Of a stretch of 64,000 nt of DNA, positions 35,888 through 44,822 are shown one piece after another. This stretch comes from Bacteroidota bacterium (lineage in GTDB: Bacteria > Bacteroidota > Ignavibacteria > Kryptoniales > JAKASW01), in NCBI GenBank assembly GCA_021845665.1, contig JAJZVO010000022.1, positions 1 to 64,000 on the forward strand. Direction: 5' to 3'. The notes under the pieces are model-generated. The model was not told where the DNA came from and searched no databases. It saw nothing but the letters and a program-made list of their open reading frames with translations. Position 1 is the first letter of the stretch. Each line of letters opens with the position of its first letter. The position numbers and the translations under genes are program-made.

Positions 35888-37126
35888 TTACTCGTTTGCA
35901 CACCGGGGGTTCAACTTTTTTCTTAGCCGAACCGACAGCTCAGAATATCTGTTCTCAAGAGGACCCAGAGATCCTGAGTGCTTGACGCCGTTTTCTACAA
36001 ACAGACTGAAAAGAACCGAGAGCACAAAGCCCAACACCAATCCAGAAATCACGATCAGCGCCCTCATGGGATATGTCTTCTTTTCCGGCGGCACGGCCTT
36101 GTCCAGAACTAAAACGGTAGGAGTTTCCCTTGCCTCTTCAAGCTTGGTTTGCTCGTACATCGGGTAAATCATCTCCAGAAGCTTCGTCTGTATCTCGACG
36201 TCGGTGTAGAGCTGAAGGTAGCGCATCGCCTTCCCCGGAACTTCTTTATAAGGGAGAAAGACGCCCGATTCCCGATTTCCGGTTAGGTCCTGACCTGACC
36301 TGAGGTCACCCATCTTGTTCTTCAATGCCGCGATCTGCTGCTCTGCGGCCATAATCTCGGGAGATCTGTTACCGAATTGTTTCCTCAAAACTGAGAGTCT
36401 TACCTGCGCGAGTATCATCTGCGATTCCAGCTCGGCCCCGACTTCAACTGAAGCCTTCGCCTGGTCGGGAAGAGAGAAGACTCCGTACTTTTCCTGGAAG
36501 ACTTTCATACTGTCCTCCGCGGCACTCAGATCGCTGAGGTTTTTCTCGTACCGGGCCTGGATCACAACTCTCAAGTTCCTGGCGTCTTCGGATGAGAGGT
36601 TCGCATTAATTTCGTTGAGGAGATGCACAAAATAATTCGCCATCGCGGCTGCTCTTTCAGGACTTCGGTCAAAGACCTTCACTGTGACAGCGCCAAATCT
36701 GTCGAGAGCAAAGTCCGTGTTGCTGCTAAGCTTTTTTATTGCCGCATCAATGGAAGAATCCTTGATTCCATAAACTCTGATTAGGTCGAATTTTTTGATC
36801 ACCTTCCCCATAGCCTCGCGGCTGTTCAGAATTGCAAGGTAACTAAATCCCGAGCCTATCTGAGATTCGCTTCCACCTACGAGCGATCCAAACTTCTCAG
36901 CAAGGTTCGAAACCGTAGAGGTTACCCCGCCTCCCATCATATTGAGAAGTGCGCTCTTCTGGGAAGGAAGCACGGAAGCGTATCCTTCGAACTTGTTCGG
37001 CATCAGTAAGGACAGGATGACCGCGAGGACGGTGAATGTACCGGTCACAATGAGAATCAATTTCTTCCATGAGTAGCATAATTCCAGAAATAGCCATGTC
37101 GCAGATTTTTTTTCGTCAACGCTCAC
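35888..37126 (-). CDS. Wzz/polysaccharide co-polymerase chain-length regulator
   Basis: 412 aa. One membrane helix near residues 17-40 is followed by a proline/small-residue pattern (LLMPNKFEGYASVLPSQ), a large periplasmic coiled-coil domain, and a second helix near 355-378 after AVPPEKKTYPMRAL, the classic Wzz motif before TM2. It sets the length of the exported chain together with Wzy. It starts with GTG overlapping the wecB stop as GTGA. There is no C-terminal kinase domain. Confidence 0.88.
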   Translation of the reverse strand: MSVDEKKSATWLFLELCYSWKKLILIVTGTFTVLAVILSLLMPNKFEGYASVLPSQKSALLNMMGGGVTSTVSNLAEKFGSLVGGSESQIGSGFSYLAILNSREAMGKVIKKFDLIRVYGIKDSSIDAAIKKLSSNTDFALDRFGAVTVKVFDRSPERAAAMANYFVHLLNEINANLSSEDARNLRVVIQARYEKNLSDLSAAEDSMKVFQEKYGVFSLPDQAKASVEVGAELESQMILAQVRLSVLRKQFGNRSPEIMAAEQQIAALKNKMGDLRSGQDLTGNRESGVFLPYKEVPGKAMRYLQLYTDVEIQTKLLEMIYPMYEQTKLEEARETPTVLVLDKAVPPEKKTYPMRALIVISGLVLGFVLSVLFSLFVENGVKHSGSLGPLENRYSELSVRLRKKLNPRCANE

Positions 37127-38277
37127 TTATCGGACTCCTTTATGTTTCCGCCGCTCATCACGGCTTCCTTCTTACCGAATGCATTCAATAACACTTCCGC
37201 AATTCTCTCCGCAGCGCGCCCATCGAGAATATCGGGGACTCTGCTACTCTTCCACTTTCCGCCGTAACACTCCGCGGTCAGTCCGGCAACCCTTTCAACA
37301 TCCAGTCCGGCCAGGACATTCGTGCCATCCGCGACCGTCGCGGGCCGCTCGGTCGTATCCCGCAATGTCAAGCATGGAACATTGAAGAAAAACGTTTCCT
37401 CCTGGATTCCACCTGAATCCGTCATGACAAGTCGTGCGTCCATCATTAGATTCATGAAATCGAGATATCCCAGCGGCTCGGCCAGCAGCAATCCTTTCAC
37501 CGTCTGAAAATGATCCATTAATCCGAATTCTTCAATACGCTTCCTCGTCCTCGGATGGATCGGGAAAATGATCGTTCCGTATTTCTCAATACGCTCCAAT
37601 ATTTCAAGTATCTTCCCGAGATTCAGCCTGTCATCAACATTCGAAGGCCGGTGAAGTGTAACGAGTGTGTATGCCTTCGGGGTCACGCCAAGAGCGCTCT
37701 TCACCCGTGAAGCTTTCGCTTTCTCACAATATGTCACCAGCGAATCGACCATCACATCGCCGACAAGAAACACTTTTTCTTCAGCTAATCCCTCGTGGAT
37801 CAGGTTCTCAACGCCGACCTCCTCCGTCACAAAAAGGAAGTCGCTTAATGCATCCGTGACTATCCTGTTAAGCTCCTCCGGCATTGTCCGGTCGAAACTC
37901 CGGAGACCTGCCTCGACATGCGCGACTGGGACCTGGAGCTTCGCAGCGGTCAGGCTGCATGCGATGGTCGAATTGACATCGCCGACAACGATGACGAGAT
38001 CGGGCCTTTCTTTGAGAAGGACTTTTTCAAACTCGATCATTATGCGGGCGGTCTGCTCCGCGTGAGATCCCGACCCGACTCCAAGATAAATGTCAGGTTT
38101 CGGGAGCTCAAGATCGTCGAAGAACACCTTAGACATATTTTCATCGTAATGCTGGCCGGTGTGGACGATGAGGTGCCGTACGCCTTCTATATTCCTGAAG
38201 GCCCGGTGAAGCGGCGCTACTTTCATGAAATTCGGGCGCGCACCGACAACACTTATGAACTTCAGATTCCGGCTCAC
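37123..38277 (-). CDS. wecB: UDP-N-acetylglucosamine 2-epimerase (non-hydrolysing)
   Basis: 384 aa. Family motifs: SVVGARPNFMKVAP, HTGQHYDENMS, VVGDVNSTIA, HVEAGLRSFDRTMPEE, TLHRPSNVD and TDSGGIQEET. It converts UDP-GlcNAc to UDP-ManNAc in the cytosol. The frame is open to 38355, but the GTG at 38277 is chosen: it gives the normal N-terminus just before the first strand and overlaps the dehydrogenase stop as GTGA. With the neighbouring dehydrogenase it should make UDP-ManNAc uronic acid. Confidence 0.93.
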   Translation of the reverse strand: MSRNLKFISVVGARPNFMKVAPLHRAFRNIEGVRHLIVHTGQHYDENMSKVFFDDLELPKPDIYLGVGSGSHAEQTARIMIEFEKVLLKERPDLVIVVGDVNSTIACSLTAAKLQVPVAHVEAGLRSFDRTMPEELNRIVTDALSDFLFVTEEVGVENLIHEGLAEEKVFLVGDVMVDSLVTYCEKAKASRVKSALGVTPKAYTLVTLHRPSNVDDRLNLGKILEILERIEKYGTIIFPIHPRTRKRIEEFGLMDHFQTVKGLLLAEPLGYLDFMNLMMDARLVMTDSGGIQEETFFFNVPCLTLRDTTERPATVADGTNVLAGLDVERVAGLTAECYGGKWKSSRVPDILDGRAAERIAEVLLNAFGKKEAVMSGGNIKESDK

Positions 38278-39608
38278 TTCCCGTCCCCGAGCAGGACAAT
38301 CTTCTCTCTGCCCTTCTTGACATTCCTCGTGGCATTCCTCGCATCTATCACGCATTTCGAATGCTTGACGATCGACTCGTAATCGTAAGACGAGTGATCG
38401 GTCGTAATAAGGACGCAGTCTGCAGCCTTCAACAAACGCGGAGTCAGCTTCACCGAGCTGAAAGTCTTACCGTCCACGTTTGCAGTCGGCACGTGTGGGT
38501 CGTTGTAAGAAATGTTTCCGGCGCCGTCCTGGAGCAGAAGCTCCATGACTTTCAACGCGGGCGAATGCCTCGTGTCGTCGACATCCCTCTTAAAGGCGAC
38601 GCCCAATATGAGGATCTTCGCCTTCTTGAAGCTTATCGGTTTGAAACTCAACTCGCGCTGGATCATGTTGCGCACGTAGAAAGGCATGCTTTCATTTACT
38701 TCGGCAGCGAGAGATATGAAATTCGTCTGGAAATCGTAAGCCTTAGCCAGCCATTCGAGATAGTGGGGGTCAATTAAGATACAGTGACCGCCGATGCCGG
38801 GACCGGGATAGAACGGCATGAACCCGAACGGCTTGGTAGCTGCCGCGTCAACGACCTCCCAGATATTTATCCCGCCCATTCTGTCGCAAAGCTGTGCCAG
38901 CTCGTTGACCAGCGCTATGTTCACGCTCCGGAAAATATTCTCGAGAAGCTTCTCCATTTCCGCAACGCGCGGACTGGAAACCTTCACCACTTCCGAGACA
39001 CTCTGACCAACCACCAGCGCCGTCAGCTCGGTGCTCGTTTCATCGATGCCGCCGACTACTGTGGGGATGTTTTTTGTCTTGAATTTCTGATTTCCCGGAT
39101 CTATACGTTCCGGAGAAAACGCGAGATAGAAATCCTTACCGGCTTTGAGTCTCGATTTCTCGAGTATCGGGAGCACATGCTTCTCGGTCGTGTTCGGAAA
39201 AGTGGTGCTCCTCAGGACAACAAGTTGTCGTCTCCGCAGTCTCTTCGCAATCTCTTTCGATGAACCGACAATGTAGGAGATGTCCGGCTCTTTGTTCGGG
39301 GTGAAGGGTGTCGGGACGCAAATGAAGACCGCGTCGCAGGTTCCAATTGAATCGTAGTTGTCTTCGGCTACTAGCATTCCCGATCTCACGTAGGCAGCCA
39401 ATTCGGAATCGTCGACATCGTCGATATAGTTCCTGCCTTCTCTTACGCTATCGACCTTTCTCTTATCGATATCTATCCCGAGTGTGGCGAACCCGCGGCT
39501 TGCGAACTCGACCGCGAGAGGAAGTCCCACATACCCGAGGCCGACAACTGCAACTTTCAGGCTCTTATCTTCAATCCTGCTCCGGAAATGTCCGACCGGA
39601 TCCTTCAT
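38274..39608 (-). CDS. UDP-HexNAc (UDP-ManNAc/GlcNAc) 6-dehydrogenase, WecC/WbpA type
   Basis: 444 aa nucleotide-sugar dehydrogenase. It has N-terminal Rossmann VVGLGYVGLPLA, CVPTPFT, the NELAQLCDRMGG helix, the catalytic cysteine in GPGIGGHCILIDPHYL, and the C-terminal GVAFKRDVDDTRHSPAL. GGHCIxIDPxYL with this length fits the UDP-HexNAc (WecC/WbpA) subgroup rather than UDP-glucose dehydrogenase. It oxidises C6 twice with NAD. The ATG at 39608 overlaps the rfbB stop as ATGA and is preferred to the longer frame. Confidence 0.9.
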   Translation of the reverse strand: MKDPVGHFRSRIEDKSLKVAVVGLGYVGLPLAVEFASRGFATLGIDIDKRKVDSVREGRNYIDDVDDSELAAYVRSGMLVAEDNYDSIGTCDAVFICVPTPFTPNKEPDISYIVGSSKEIAKRLRRRQLVVLRSTTFPNTTEKHVLPILEKSRLKAGKDFYLAFSPERIDPGNQKFKTKNIPTVVGGIDETSTELTALVVGQSVSEVVKVSSPRVAEMEKLLENIFRSVNIALVNELAQLCDRMGGINIWEVVDAAATKPFGFMPFYPGPGIGGHCILIDPHYLEWLAKAYDFQTNFISLAAEVNESMPFYVRNMIQRELSFKPISFKKAKILILGVAFKRDVDDTRHSPALKVMELLLQDGAGNISYNDPHVPTANVDGKTFSSVKLTPRLLKAADCVLITTDHSSYDYESIVKHSKCVIDARNATRNVKKGREKIVLLGDGK

Positions 39609-40633
39609 CTTCCCCCGTACTGGAGTTTGTAGTAATCCTGGTACTCTCCGGAAATGATCCTCTTCCACCATTTTTCATTATCGAGGTACCATTTCACGGT
39701 CAACTCAATACCCTCGCTGAACAACCTGGCGGGTTTCCAACCGAGTTCCTTTTCAATTTTCGAGGAGTCCATGGCGTAGCGCCTGTCATGACCGGGTCGG
39801 TCTTTGACATATTCGAGGAAGGTCTCCGGCTTTCCCAGTTTCGACAATATGAGCTTCGCCATTTCAATGTTCGGAATCTCGTTGCCGCCGCCGATATTGT
39901 AGATTTCCCCGATCATTCCCTTGGAAAGGACCGCGTCGATGGCGTCACAGTGATCCTCGACGTAAATCCAGTCACGCACGTTCATCCCGTCACCGTAGAT
40001 GGGGAGCTTCTTGTCCTGCATCGCGTTCGCAATCATCAGCGGGATGAACTTCTCAGGAAACTGGTACGGCCCGTAATTGTTCGAGCAGCGAGTAATGAGT
40101 ATCGGCAGGTCGAAGGTTTTCCACCAGGCCCTGGCCAGAAAGTCGGCACTCGCTTTGCTCGCGGAGTAAGGGCTGTTCGGCGCAATGTGAGTCGACTCTG
40201 TGAACCTCCCTGTCGGCCCAAGCGACCCGTAGACCTCGTCCGTCGAAACCTGGAGGAACCTCCCGACGCCGAATTCTCTTGCCACTTCGAGAAGTGTCAT
40301 GGTTCCGCGAACGTTGGTATCTACAAAGGCAGACGGGCCGAGTATGCTTCGGTCGACGTGCGACTCGGCGGCGAAATTCACGACGGCATCGAAATGCCAT
40401 TCAAGAAAGAGGCGCCGCACGAAAGAGTCGTCGGCAATATCTCCTTTGTAGAAATGGTATGAAGGATTCGACTGGATATCCAGAAGGCTTTCAAGATTGC
40501 CGGCATAAGTCAGCTTGTCGAGGTTGACTACCTCGAGACCCTTGTGCCTTTCGAGGAACATTCGAATGAAATTACTCCCGATGAATCCGGCTCCTCCGGT
40601 AATCAGGATCGTCTTGATATTGGTATCGGTCAA
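39605..40633 (-). CDS. rfbB: dTDP-glucose 4,6-dehydratase
   Basis: 342 aa. Motifs: GGAGFIGSNFIR, NLDKLTYAGNLESL, AAESHVDRSI, STDEVYGSLG, the catalytic YSASK, NNYGPYQFPEKFIPLMI, YGDGMNVRDWIYVEDHC and DRPGHDRRYAMD. All are diagnostic for RmlB/RfbB, which makes the 4-keto-6-deoxy intermediate of dTDP-rhamnose and related sugars. The start is TTG at 40633 with AGGTGGG about 10 bases upstream; no ATG precedes the nucleotide-binding motif. rmlA, rmlC and rmlD are not in the window. Confidence 0.95.
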   Translation of the reverse strand: MTDTNIKTILITGGAGFIGSNFIRMFLERHKGLEVVNLDKLTYAGNLESLLDIQSNPSYHFYKGDIADDSFVRRLFLEWHFDAVVNFAAESHVDRSILGPSAFVDTNVRGTMTLLEVAREFGVGRFLQVSTDEVYGSLGPTGRFTESTHIAPNSPYSASKASADFLARAWWKTFDLPILITRCSNNYGPYQFPEKFIPLMIANAMQDKKLPIYGDGMNVRDWIYVEDHCDAIDAVLSKGMIGEIYNIGGGNEIPNIEMAKLILSKLGKPETFLEYVKDRPGHDRRYAMDSSKIEKELGWKPARLFSEGIELTVKWYLDNEKWWKRIISGEYQDYYKLQYGGR

Positions 40634-40705
40634 TGGAAGAAACCCACCTGTCGATGTAATGGCTGGTTAGAATTCAGGATTTTTGATTTTCGCATGTGAT
40701 TGAAA

Positions 40706-40734
40706 AATATATCATTACAAGGACGGAGTTTCAA
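40706..40734 (-). promoter_or_regulatory. Sigma70-like promoter for the rfbB polysaccharide operon
   Basis: On the minus strand, -35 TTGAAA (40729-40734) and -10 TATATT (40706-40711) are separated by exactly 17 bases. This predicts a transcript starting near 40699 with a leader of about 66 bases before the rfbB TTG. It would drive rfbB, the dehydrogenase, wecB and wzz, which are linked by four-base overlaps, and perhaps on through wzy, wzx and GT2. Confidence 0.55.
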
Positions 40735-40970
40735 TATAAAACTTCGGCGGGTAGAACAGGTGGCACGTGGTACACTTCAAGTTCGTGGCTCCCCCGGGAT
40801 CTTCGGTGGTCGATTAGATAAACAAAGAAGCAGCACACTGATAATACGGGTATCATCATCCCTTCAGGTTTTAGAAATTCGGATGGATTCCGATTTTGCA
40901 GTCATATCACCGCTTCGCCGTTCGGATTCATCAAAAAACAAAACGCGTCATTACCAGGTCTTTCGTAGAG

Positions 40971-40999
40971 TTGTAAAATTGGCATTCTTCCGTTAAATT
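40971..40999 (+). promoter_or_regulatory. Sigma70-like promoter for rpmB
   Basis: -35 TTGTAA (40971-40976) and -10 TAAATT (40994-40999) have a 17-base spacer. The predicted start near 41006 leaves a 16-base leader holding GGAG (41012-41015) before the rpmB ATG at 41022. Confidence 0.55.
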
Positions 41000-41021
41000 G
41001 TGTAAAATTTCGGAGCATTAA

Positions 41022-41213
41022 ATGGCAAAAGTATGTGAAGTCTGCGGCAAGAAACCGGTTTATGGACATAACGTCAGTCATGCGCACAACGTCACCAACC
41101 GCAGATGGAATCCGAACCTTCAGAGTGTTCGCGCTGTGGTTGATGGAAAAGTAAAGCGCATGAGAGTCTGCGCATCCTGCATCAAGCAGGGGCGTGTAAG
41201 AAAAGCTGCCTGA
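41022..41213 (+). CDS. rpmB: 50S ribosomal protein L28
   Basis: 63-aa protein with the L28 core ([23 protein letters not shown], then [13 protein letters not shown] near the C-terminus). It has a zinc-ribbon form: CEVC near the N-terminus and CASC near the C-terminus give four cysteines. It binds 23S rRNA in the large subunit. It is a single-gene unit with its own promoter and a hairpin terminator, and not next to rpmG as in many bacteria. Confidence 0.96.
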   Translation: MAKVCEVCGKKPVYGHNVSHAHNVTNRRWNPNLQSVRAVVDGKVKRMRVCASCIKQGRVRKAA

Positions 41214-41216
41214 TAG

Positions 41217-41236
41217 AGCGGGAGAGCCGCTTTTAT
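41217..41236 (+). terminator. Probable rho-independent terminator after rpmB
   Basis: Starting three bases after the rpmB stop codon, AGCGG-GAGAG-CCGCT forms a 5-bp stem with a 5-base loop, followed by TTTATT. It reaches the stop codon of the converging AI-2E exporter gene, so the two genes leave only 19 bases between them. Confidence 0.5.
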
Positions 41237-42333
41237 TCCCGGCTTCCCCGGCCGGGTTCGCCTGAGCTAACCGTTCTACTTCTCGTTTCCAGTTTCGTAA
41301 TCCCATAGGATTCGAGGCCCCAATAAGTTTCACGAGCGATCACTTTGAATACAGTGTAAAGCGGCATGGCCAAAACCATGCCGAGCACACCCTTCAGCTC
41401 TGCGGCGATCAATATCAGCAACACCACAGTCAGAGGATGCATTGATGCTCCGCGCGAATAGACCGCCGGGACTACCAGCACGTCATCGACGATTCGTATC
41501 GATGCGAAAAGGACAACTATCGGGATGAGCATACTCAGATTTCCGGTTTGCACAACCGATACGACCATGGCCGGCACCGCTCCGACGACGGGGCCGAGAT
41601 AAGGAATCAGGTTGGCGATACCCGCCACTATTCCGATGATGACCGCGTACTTCACTCCCATTACGGCGAGACCGATAATCGAAAGCGCGCCGACGATGGC
41701 GGCCTCTGTGAGCCACGCGCGTATGTACCGGCCAAGCTGCTCACCTATCTTGTGCAACACGTTCAGTGTCATTTCGAAATACCGGTTCGGAACGAGCGCG
41801 ACGAACGCACGGACAAATCTGTCTCCGTCCTTGAGAAGGAAGAAAGCTACGAAGGGTCCTATCACGAGAATCATAAGCGCGGAACCGGCACTTGTCACTA
41901 TCTCGAGCCATCGGCCAGCCAGCTGCACCAGCGCCCGGCTCACCCTATCCGAAATATCGCCGAAATTTATGAATGGGACCTTGTTCTGCAAGCCTTCCTG
42001 AATTGCCTCAATCTGCTTTCCGAAGCCGGGAGACCTTATCGCGCTCTCGAGGCTTACTACCTGATCTATGAGCGGCGGCAAAAGAGTGCGCAGCAAGCCG
42101 TAGATTATGATCGCGATGGAAGCATAAACGATGAGTATACCTGCGGTCCGGTTTACGCCTCTCATCTCGAGCATTTCGACGACTGGTGACAGAAGGAACG
42201 TCACGAGAATCGAAAAGATCAGTATGACAAAAACCCCGCCGAGAAGAGAAAGGAACCAGAACAAAAGAAGGAGGAACACGACTAGAACGAAGACCTTGAA
42301 AGTGTTCTTCTTAAAGATCGACGGCATCCGCAT
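41233..42333 (-). CDS. AI-2E family transporter (PerM-like permease)
   Basis: 366-aa membrane protein with about eight helices: one N-terminal cluster, a cytoplasmic/amphipathic stretch in the middle (about residues 85-140), then the conserved ANLIPYLGPVVGAVPAM segment and a C-terminal GVLGMVLAMPLYTVFKVI. These are the signature regions of the AI-2E/UPF0118 family, which includes autoinducer exporters and Na+/H+ antiporters; the substrate here is unknown. The ATG at 42333 is used; a GTG lies one codon before it. The start overlaps the end of recX by about 23 bases. Confidence 0.88.
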   Translation of the reverse strand: MRMPSIFKKNTFKVFVLVVFLLLLFWFLSLLGGVFVILIFSILVTFLLSPVVEMLEMRGVNRTAGILIVYASIAIIIYGLLRTLLPPLIDQVVSLESAIRSPGFGKQIEAIQEGLQNKVPFINFGDISDRVSRALVQLAGRWLEIVTSAGSALMILVIGPFVAFFLLKDGDRFVRAFVALVPNRYFEMTLNVLHKIGEQLGRYIRAWLTEAAIVGALSIIGLAVMGVKYAVIIGIVAGIANLIPYLGPVVGAVPAMVVSVVQTGNLSMLIPIVVLFASIRIVDDVLVVPAVYSRGASMHPLTVVLLILIAAELKGVLGMVLAMPLYTVFKVIARETYWGLESYGITKLETRSRTVSSGEPGRGSRE

Positions 42334-42955
42334 CACCTTTGAAGATTTTACGAGTCGCCTTTTTGATTACATCCCAATCAAAGCCTCTTCGCGCGAGGAA
42401 GGCCACAATTTTTTCCTGCCTTTTTCGCGGCTCGAACCTGCGCAGCGATCGCATTTTTGTTCTCGCCGCCTTCATTGCAAGCTCAAGCTGCGTGTCTTCG
42501 TCGCTAACCTGCAATACTGCAGTCTGTGCAGCTTCCTTAGAGATTCCCTTTTCCCTGAGCCCCCTCTCGAGTTCTCTTCTTCCGATCGGCTTGGCTGCTA
42601 TTTTGGACGCGATGAAAGCGTCCGCGAATCGTGAATCGTCTATTAGTCCAAGCTGACTCATCTTCTCGATGACTTTTTCAACTACTTTTATTGGATAGCC
42701 TTTTTTCAGAAGCCGTTGATCAAGCTCGCTCCTCGTCCTCATTCTGTAGTCGAGGAGTCGTCCGGCTGCATAATAAGCATTATGATACAACTGAGCCTCA
42801 GTTATAGAAGCTACCATTTCGCGGTTAAGCTCGTCGTTCTTTCGAAGTCCGAAATCTACTATCACTTCGCGGCTCAGGAGAAGCGCGGTCCCGTCATCAA
42901 GCGAGACCGAGTACTTTACCCCCTTGCGCGCTTTTTCAATAGATTCGATTCGCAT
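42311..42955 (-). CDS. recX: Regulatory protein RecX
   Basis: 214 aa built from three-helix repeats, with the RecX landmarks LLDYRMRTRSELDQRLLKKGY, GLIDDSRFADAF and RGFDWDVIKKA. RecX binds the RecA filament and usually inhibits it. The N-terminal 60 residues form an extra beta-rich segment (VKYSVSLDDGTALLLSREVI style) found in longer RecX proteins. It lies 22 bases after recA on the same strand, the usual recA-recX arrangement. Confidence 0.9.
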   Translation of the reverse strand: MRIESIEKARKGVKYSVSLDDGTALLLSREVIVDFGLRKNDELNREMVASITEAQLYHNAYYAAGRLLDYRMRTRSELDQRLLKKGYPIKVVEKVIEKMSQLGLIDDSRFADAFIASKIAAKPIGRRELERGLREKGISKEAAQTAVLQVSDEDTQLELAMKAARTKMRSLRRFEPRKRQEKIVAFLARRGFDWDVIKKATRKIFKGDADAVDL

Positions 42956-42977
42956 GCTCGGGAGAGCCGTCCAGGTT

Positions 42978-44054
42978 CTACTCTTTGGCTTTCTTAGTTT
43001 CCTTGTTCTTCTCGGGTTTCTCCGAAGGCGTGGGAGCGTTCGCGCCGTTCTTGGGCTGCGCGAGACCCAACTTGACGCGGATCTCGTTCTCTACTTCCGC
43101 GAGAGCCTGCCGGTTCTCCTGGAAATACTTCTTAGCGGCCTCTCTCCCCTGGCCAAGTCTCTCAGTTTTGTACGAGAACCACGTCCCGCTCTTCTGAACA
43201 ACGCCCTGGTCTACGCTGACATCGAGAAGATCGCCGATCCTGGAGATCCCTTCACTGTACGCGATATCGAACTCGACTTCCTTGAAAGGCGGCGCCACTT
43301 TGTTTTTCACGACTTTAACACGAACCCTGTTCCCTATCACTTCCTGACCTTCTTTAATTTGGTCACGCCGCCTGATGTCCAGCCTGAGGGCAGCATAGAA
43401 TTTCAGAGCGTTGCCGCCCGTGGTCGTCTCGGGATTACCATAGACTATCCCGATCTTGCTTCTGAGCTGGTTGGTAAAAATGACGGAAGTGTTACTCTTG
43501 TTGATAGCCGCTGTGAGCTTTCTCAGAGCCTGAGACATCAGCCTGGCCTGGGCACCCATCTGTGCGTCGCCCATCTCACCTTCGATCTCGGCTCGCGGTG
43601 TCAACGCGGCAACCGAGTCAATGACAACTACATCTATCGCGCCGCTGCGGACGAGCGTCTCGACGATATCGAGAGCCTGCTCACCGAACTCCGGCTGAGA
43701 AAGAAGAAGGTTGTTGGTGTCGACACCAATTCTCTTGGCATAATTAAGGTCCAGCGCGTGCTCCGCGTCGATGAACGCTGCGATGCCGCCGCGTCGCTGC
43801 GCTTCGGCTATTACACTGAGGCAGAGGGTCGTCTTACCGGAACTTTCGGGCCCGAATATTTCGGTGATCCTTCCTCTCGGAATACCGCCAATTCCGAGAG
43901 CCCAGTCGAGAGAGATTGAACCGGTAGAGATTGCGTCTATCTTCGCGATGGGCCCCTCTCCCATCTTCATAACAGCACCTTTGCCGTAGTCACGCTCGAT
44001 TTGATTCAGCGCAATATCCAGCGCCTTCAGCTTAGCTTCTTTCTCTTCAGCCAT
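42978..44054 (-). CDS. recA: Recombinase RecA
   Basis: 358 aa. Walker A GPESSGKT is at residues 68-75, Walker B is [10 protein letters not shown], loop L2 lies around [26 protein letters not shown], and [11 protein letters not shown] is present. No intein. The C-terminus is a Lys/Glu/Pro-rich tail. The ATG at 44054 with AAAGGA upstream is chosen over a TTG at 44060. RecA forms the DNA-strand-exchange filament and triggers LexA cleavage. I could not establish an SOS box in front of it. Confidence 0.97.
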   Translation of the reverse strand: MAEEKEAKLKALDIALNQIERDYGKGAVMKMGEGPIAKIDAISTGSISLDWALGIGGIPRGRITEIFGPESSGKTTLCLSVIAEAQRRGGIAAFIDAEHALDLNYAKRIGVDTNNLLLSQPEFGEQALDIVETLVRSGAIDVVVIDSVAALTPRAEIEGEMGDAQMGAQARLMSQALRKLTAAINKSNTSVIFTNQLRSKIGIVYGNPETTTGGNALKFYAALRLDIRRRDQIKEGQEVIGNRVRVKVVKNKVAPPFKEVEFDIAYSEGISRIGDLLDVSVDQGVVQKSGTWFSYKTERLGQGREAAKKYFQENRQALAEVENEIRVKLGLAQPKNGANAPTPSEKPEKNKETKKAKE

Positions 44055-44056
44055 TT

Positions 44057-44722
44057 TCAAATTCCTTTCCCGTCCGACGTCCCCTCCCGGGTGTTTTCCT
44101 CTTCGGACTTTTCTAGTGAATACTCGTACAGTATCTTATATTCAGAGCCCGAGGGCTTCAAAGTGCTTTCAAAAAGTGCAACGCTTTTGGGGAAGAATCG
44201 CTCCACCGATAATTTACCCCCGCTCACTAACTTCTGCAAGTCTTCGGGGAAGTGTGCTCCGCCACGGTCATAACTTTTGCGCGAATGGCCTCTTCTCTCA
44301 CCGGGGTCGAAGCGCCGAGGTATGCGAGCTATCGTTATGTGAGATTTGAAATCACGTGACTCCGGAACCACACCATACGCTGAGGATGCCTTCTTAATCA
44401 CTTCGGAAAGGCGGGCAAGCGCCCCATCGTCACGACAGTCGAGCCAAATACCATTCCTTACCCTGTAATTAGGAAAATAGTTTATGGCCGTTATATCGGT
44501 CTGAGATGCTCTGGCGTGCAGCTTCGCGAGTCGAGCTGCTGCAAAATCGAAAAGCTCACGCGTCCGATCGGCCGGGAAGTCACCGATAAACTGAAGCGTG
44601 ATATGAAGCTTGTCCCTTCCCTCGAACCTTACACTTCTCAACGATGGACGGAGAGAATTCGCCAGCTCTACAATTTCGTTTTTGGTGATTTCCGGGAGCG
44701 TCGCACCGAAGAAAACTCTCAT
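44057..44722 (-). CDS. thpR: RNA 2',3'-cyclic phosphodiesterase (2H family)
   Basis: 221 aa with the two HxTx motifs of the 2H phosphoesterase superfamily: HITL at residue 40 and HITI at residue 128, plus the N-terminal RVFFGATLP. ThpR/LigT enzymes open 2',3'-cyclic phosphates on RNA ends. The C-terminal 50 residues are charged and extend beyond typical length (about 180 aa). It ends two bases before the recA ATG, so it is co-transcribed with recA. Confidence 0.88.
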   Translation of the reverse strand: MRVFFGATLPEITKNEIVELANSLRPSLRSVRFEGRDKLHITLQFIGDFPADRTRELFDFAAARLAKLHARASQTDITAINYFPNYRVRNGIWLDCRDDGALARLSEVIKKASSAYGVVPESRDFKSHITIARIPRRFDPGERRGHSRKSYDRGGAHFPEDLQKLVSGGKLSVERFFPKSVALFESTLKPSGSEYKILYEYSLEKSEEENTREGTSDGKGI

Positions 44723-44822
44723 GCTATGATACTGTCGTTGTCGGTATTGTCCTATTCAGCGGCACGTGGGCTCCATTTTCGCAAGGGATTCAAGGAATAC
44801 CTGCGTTCGAAGCAGGCAGGAA

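Larger units (their letters stand above)
40634..41021. other. Divergent promoter region between rfbB and rpmB
   Basis: 388 bases with sigma70-like promoters facing each way (listed separately). Between them, around 40740-40920, I see only a short hairpin near 40841-40857 (TGATA...TATCA) and no gene. Confidence 0.6.

Noticed and set aside
44770-44815. CGAAC-like half site resembling a LexA box upstream of thpR-recA
   Set aside because: The second half matches poorly (GTATTC) and the LexA site of this lineage is unknown to me; not enough for a call.
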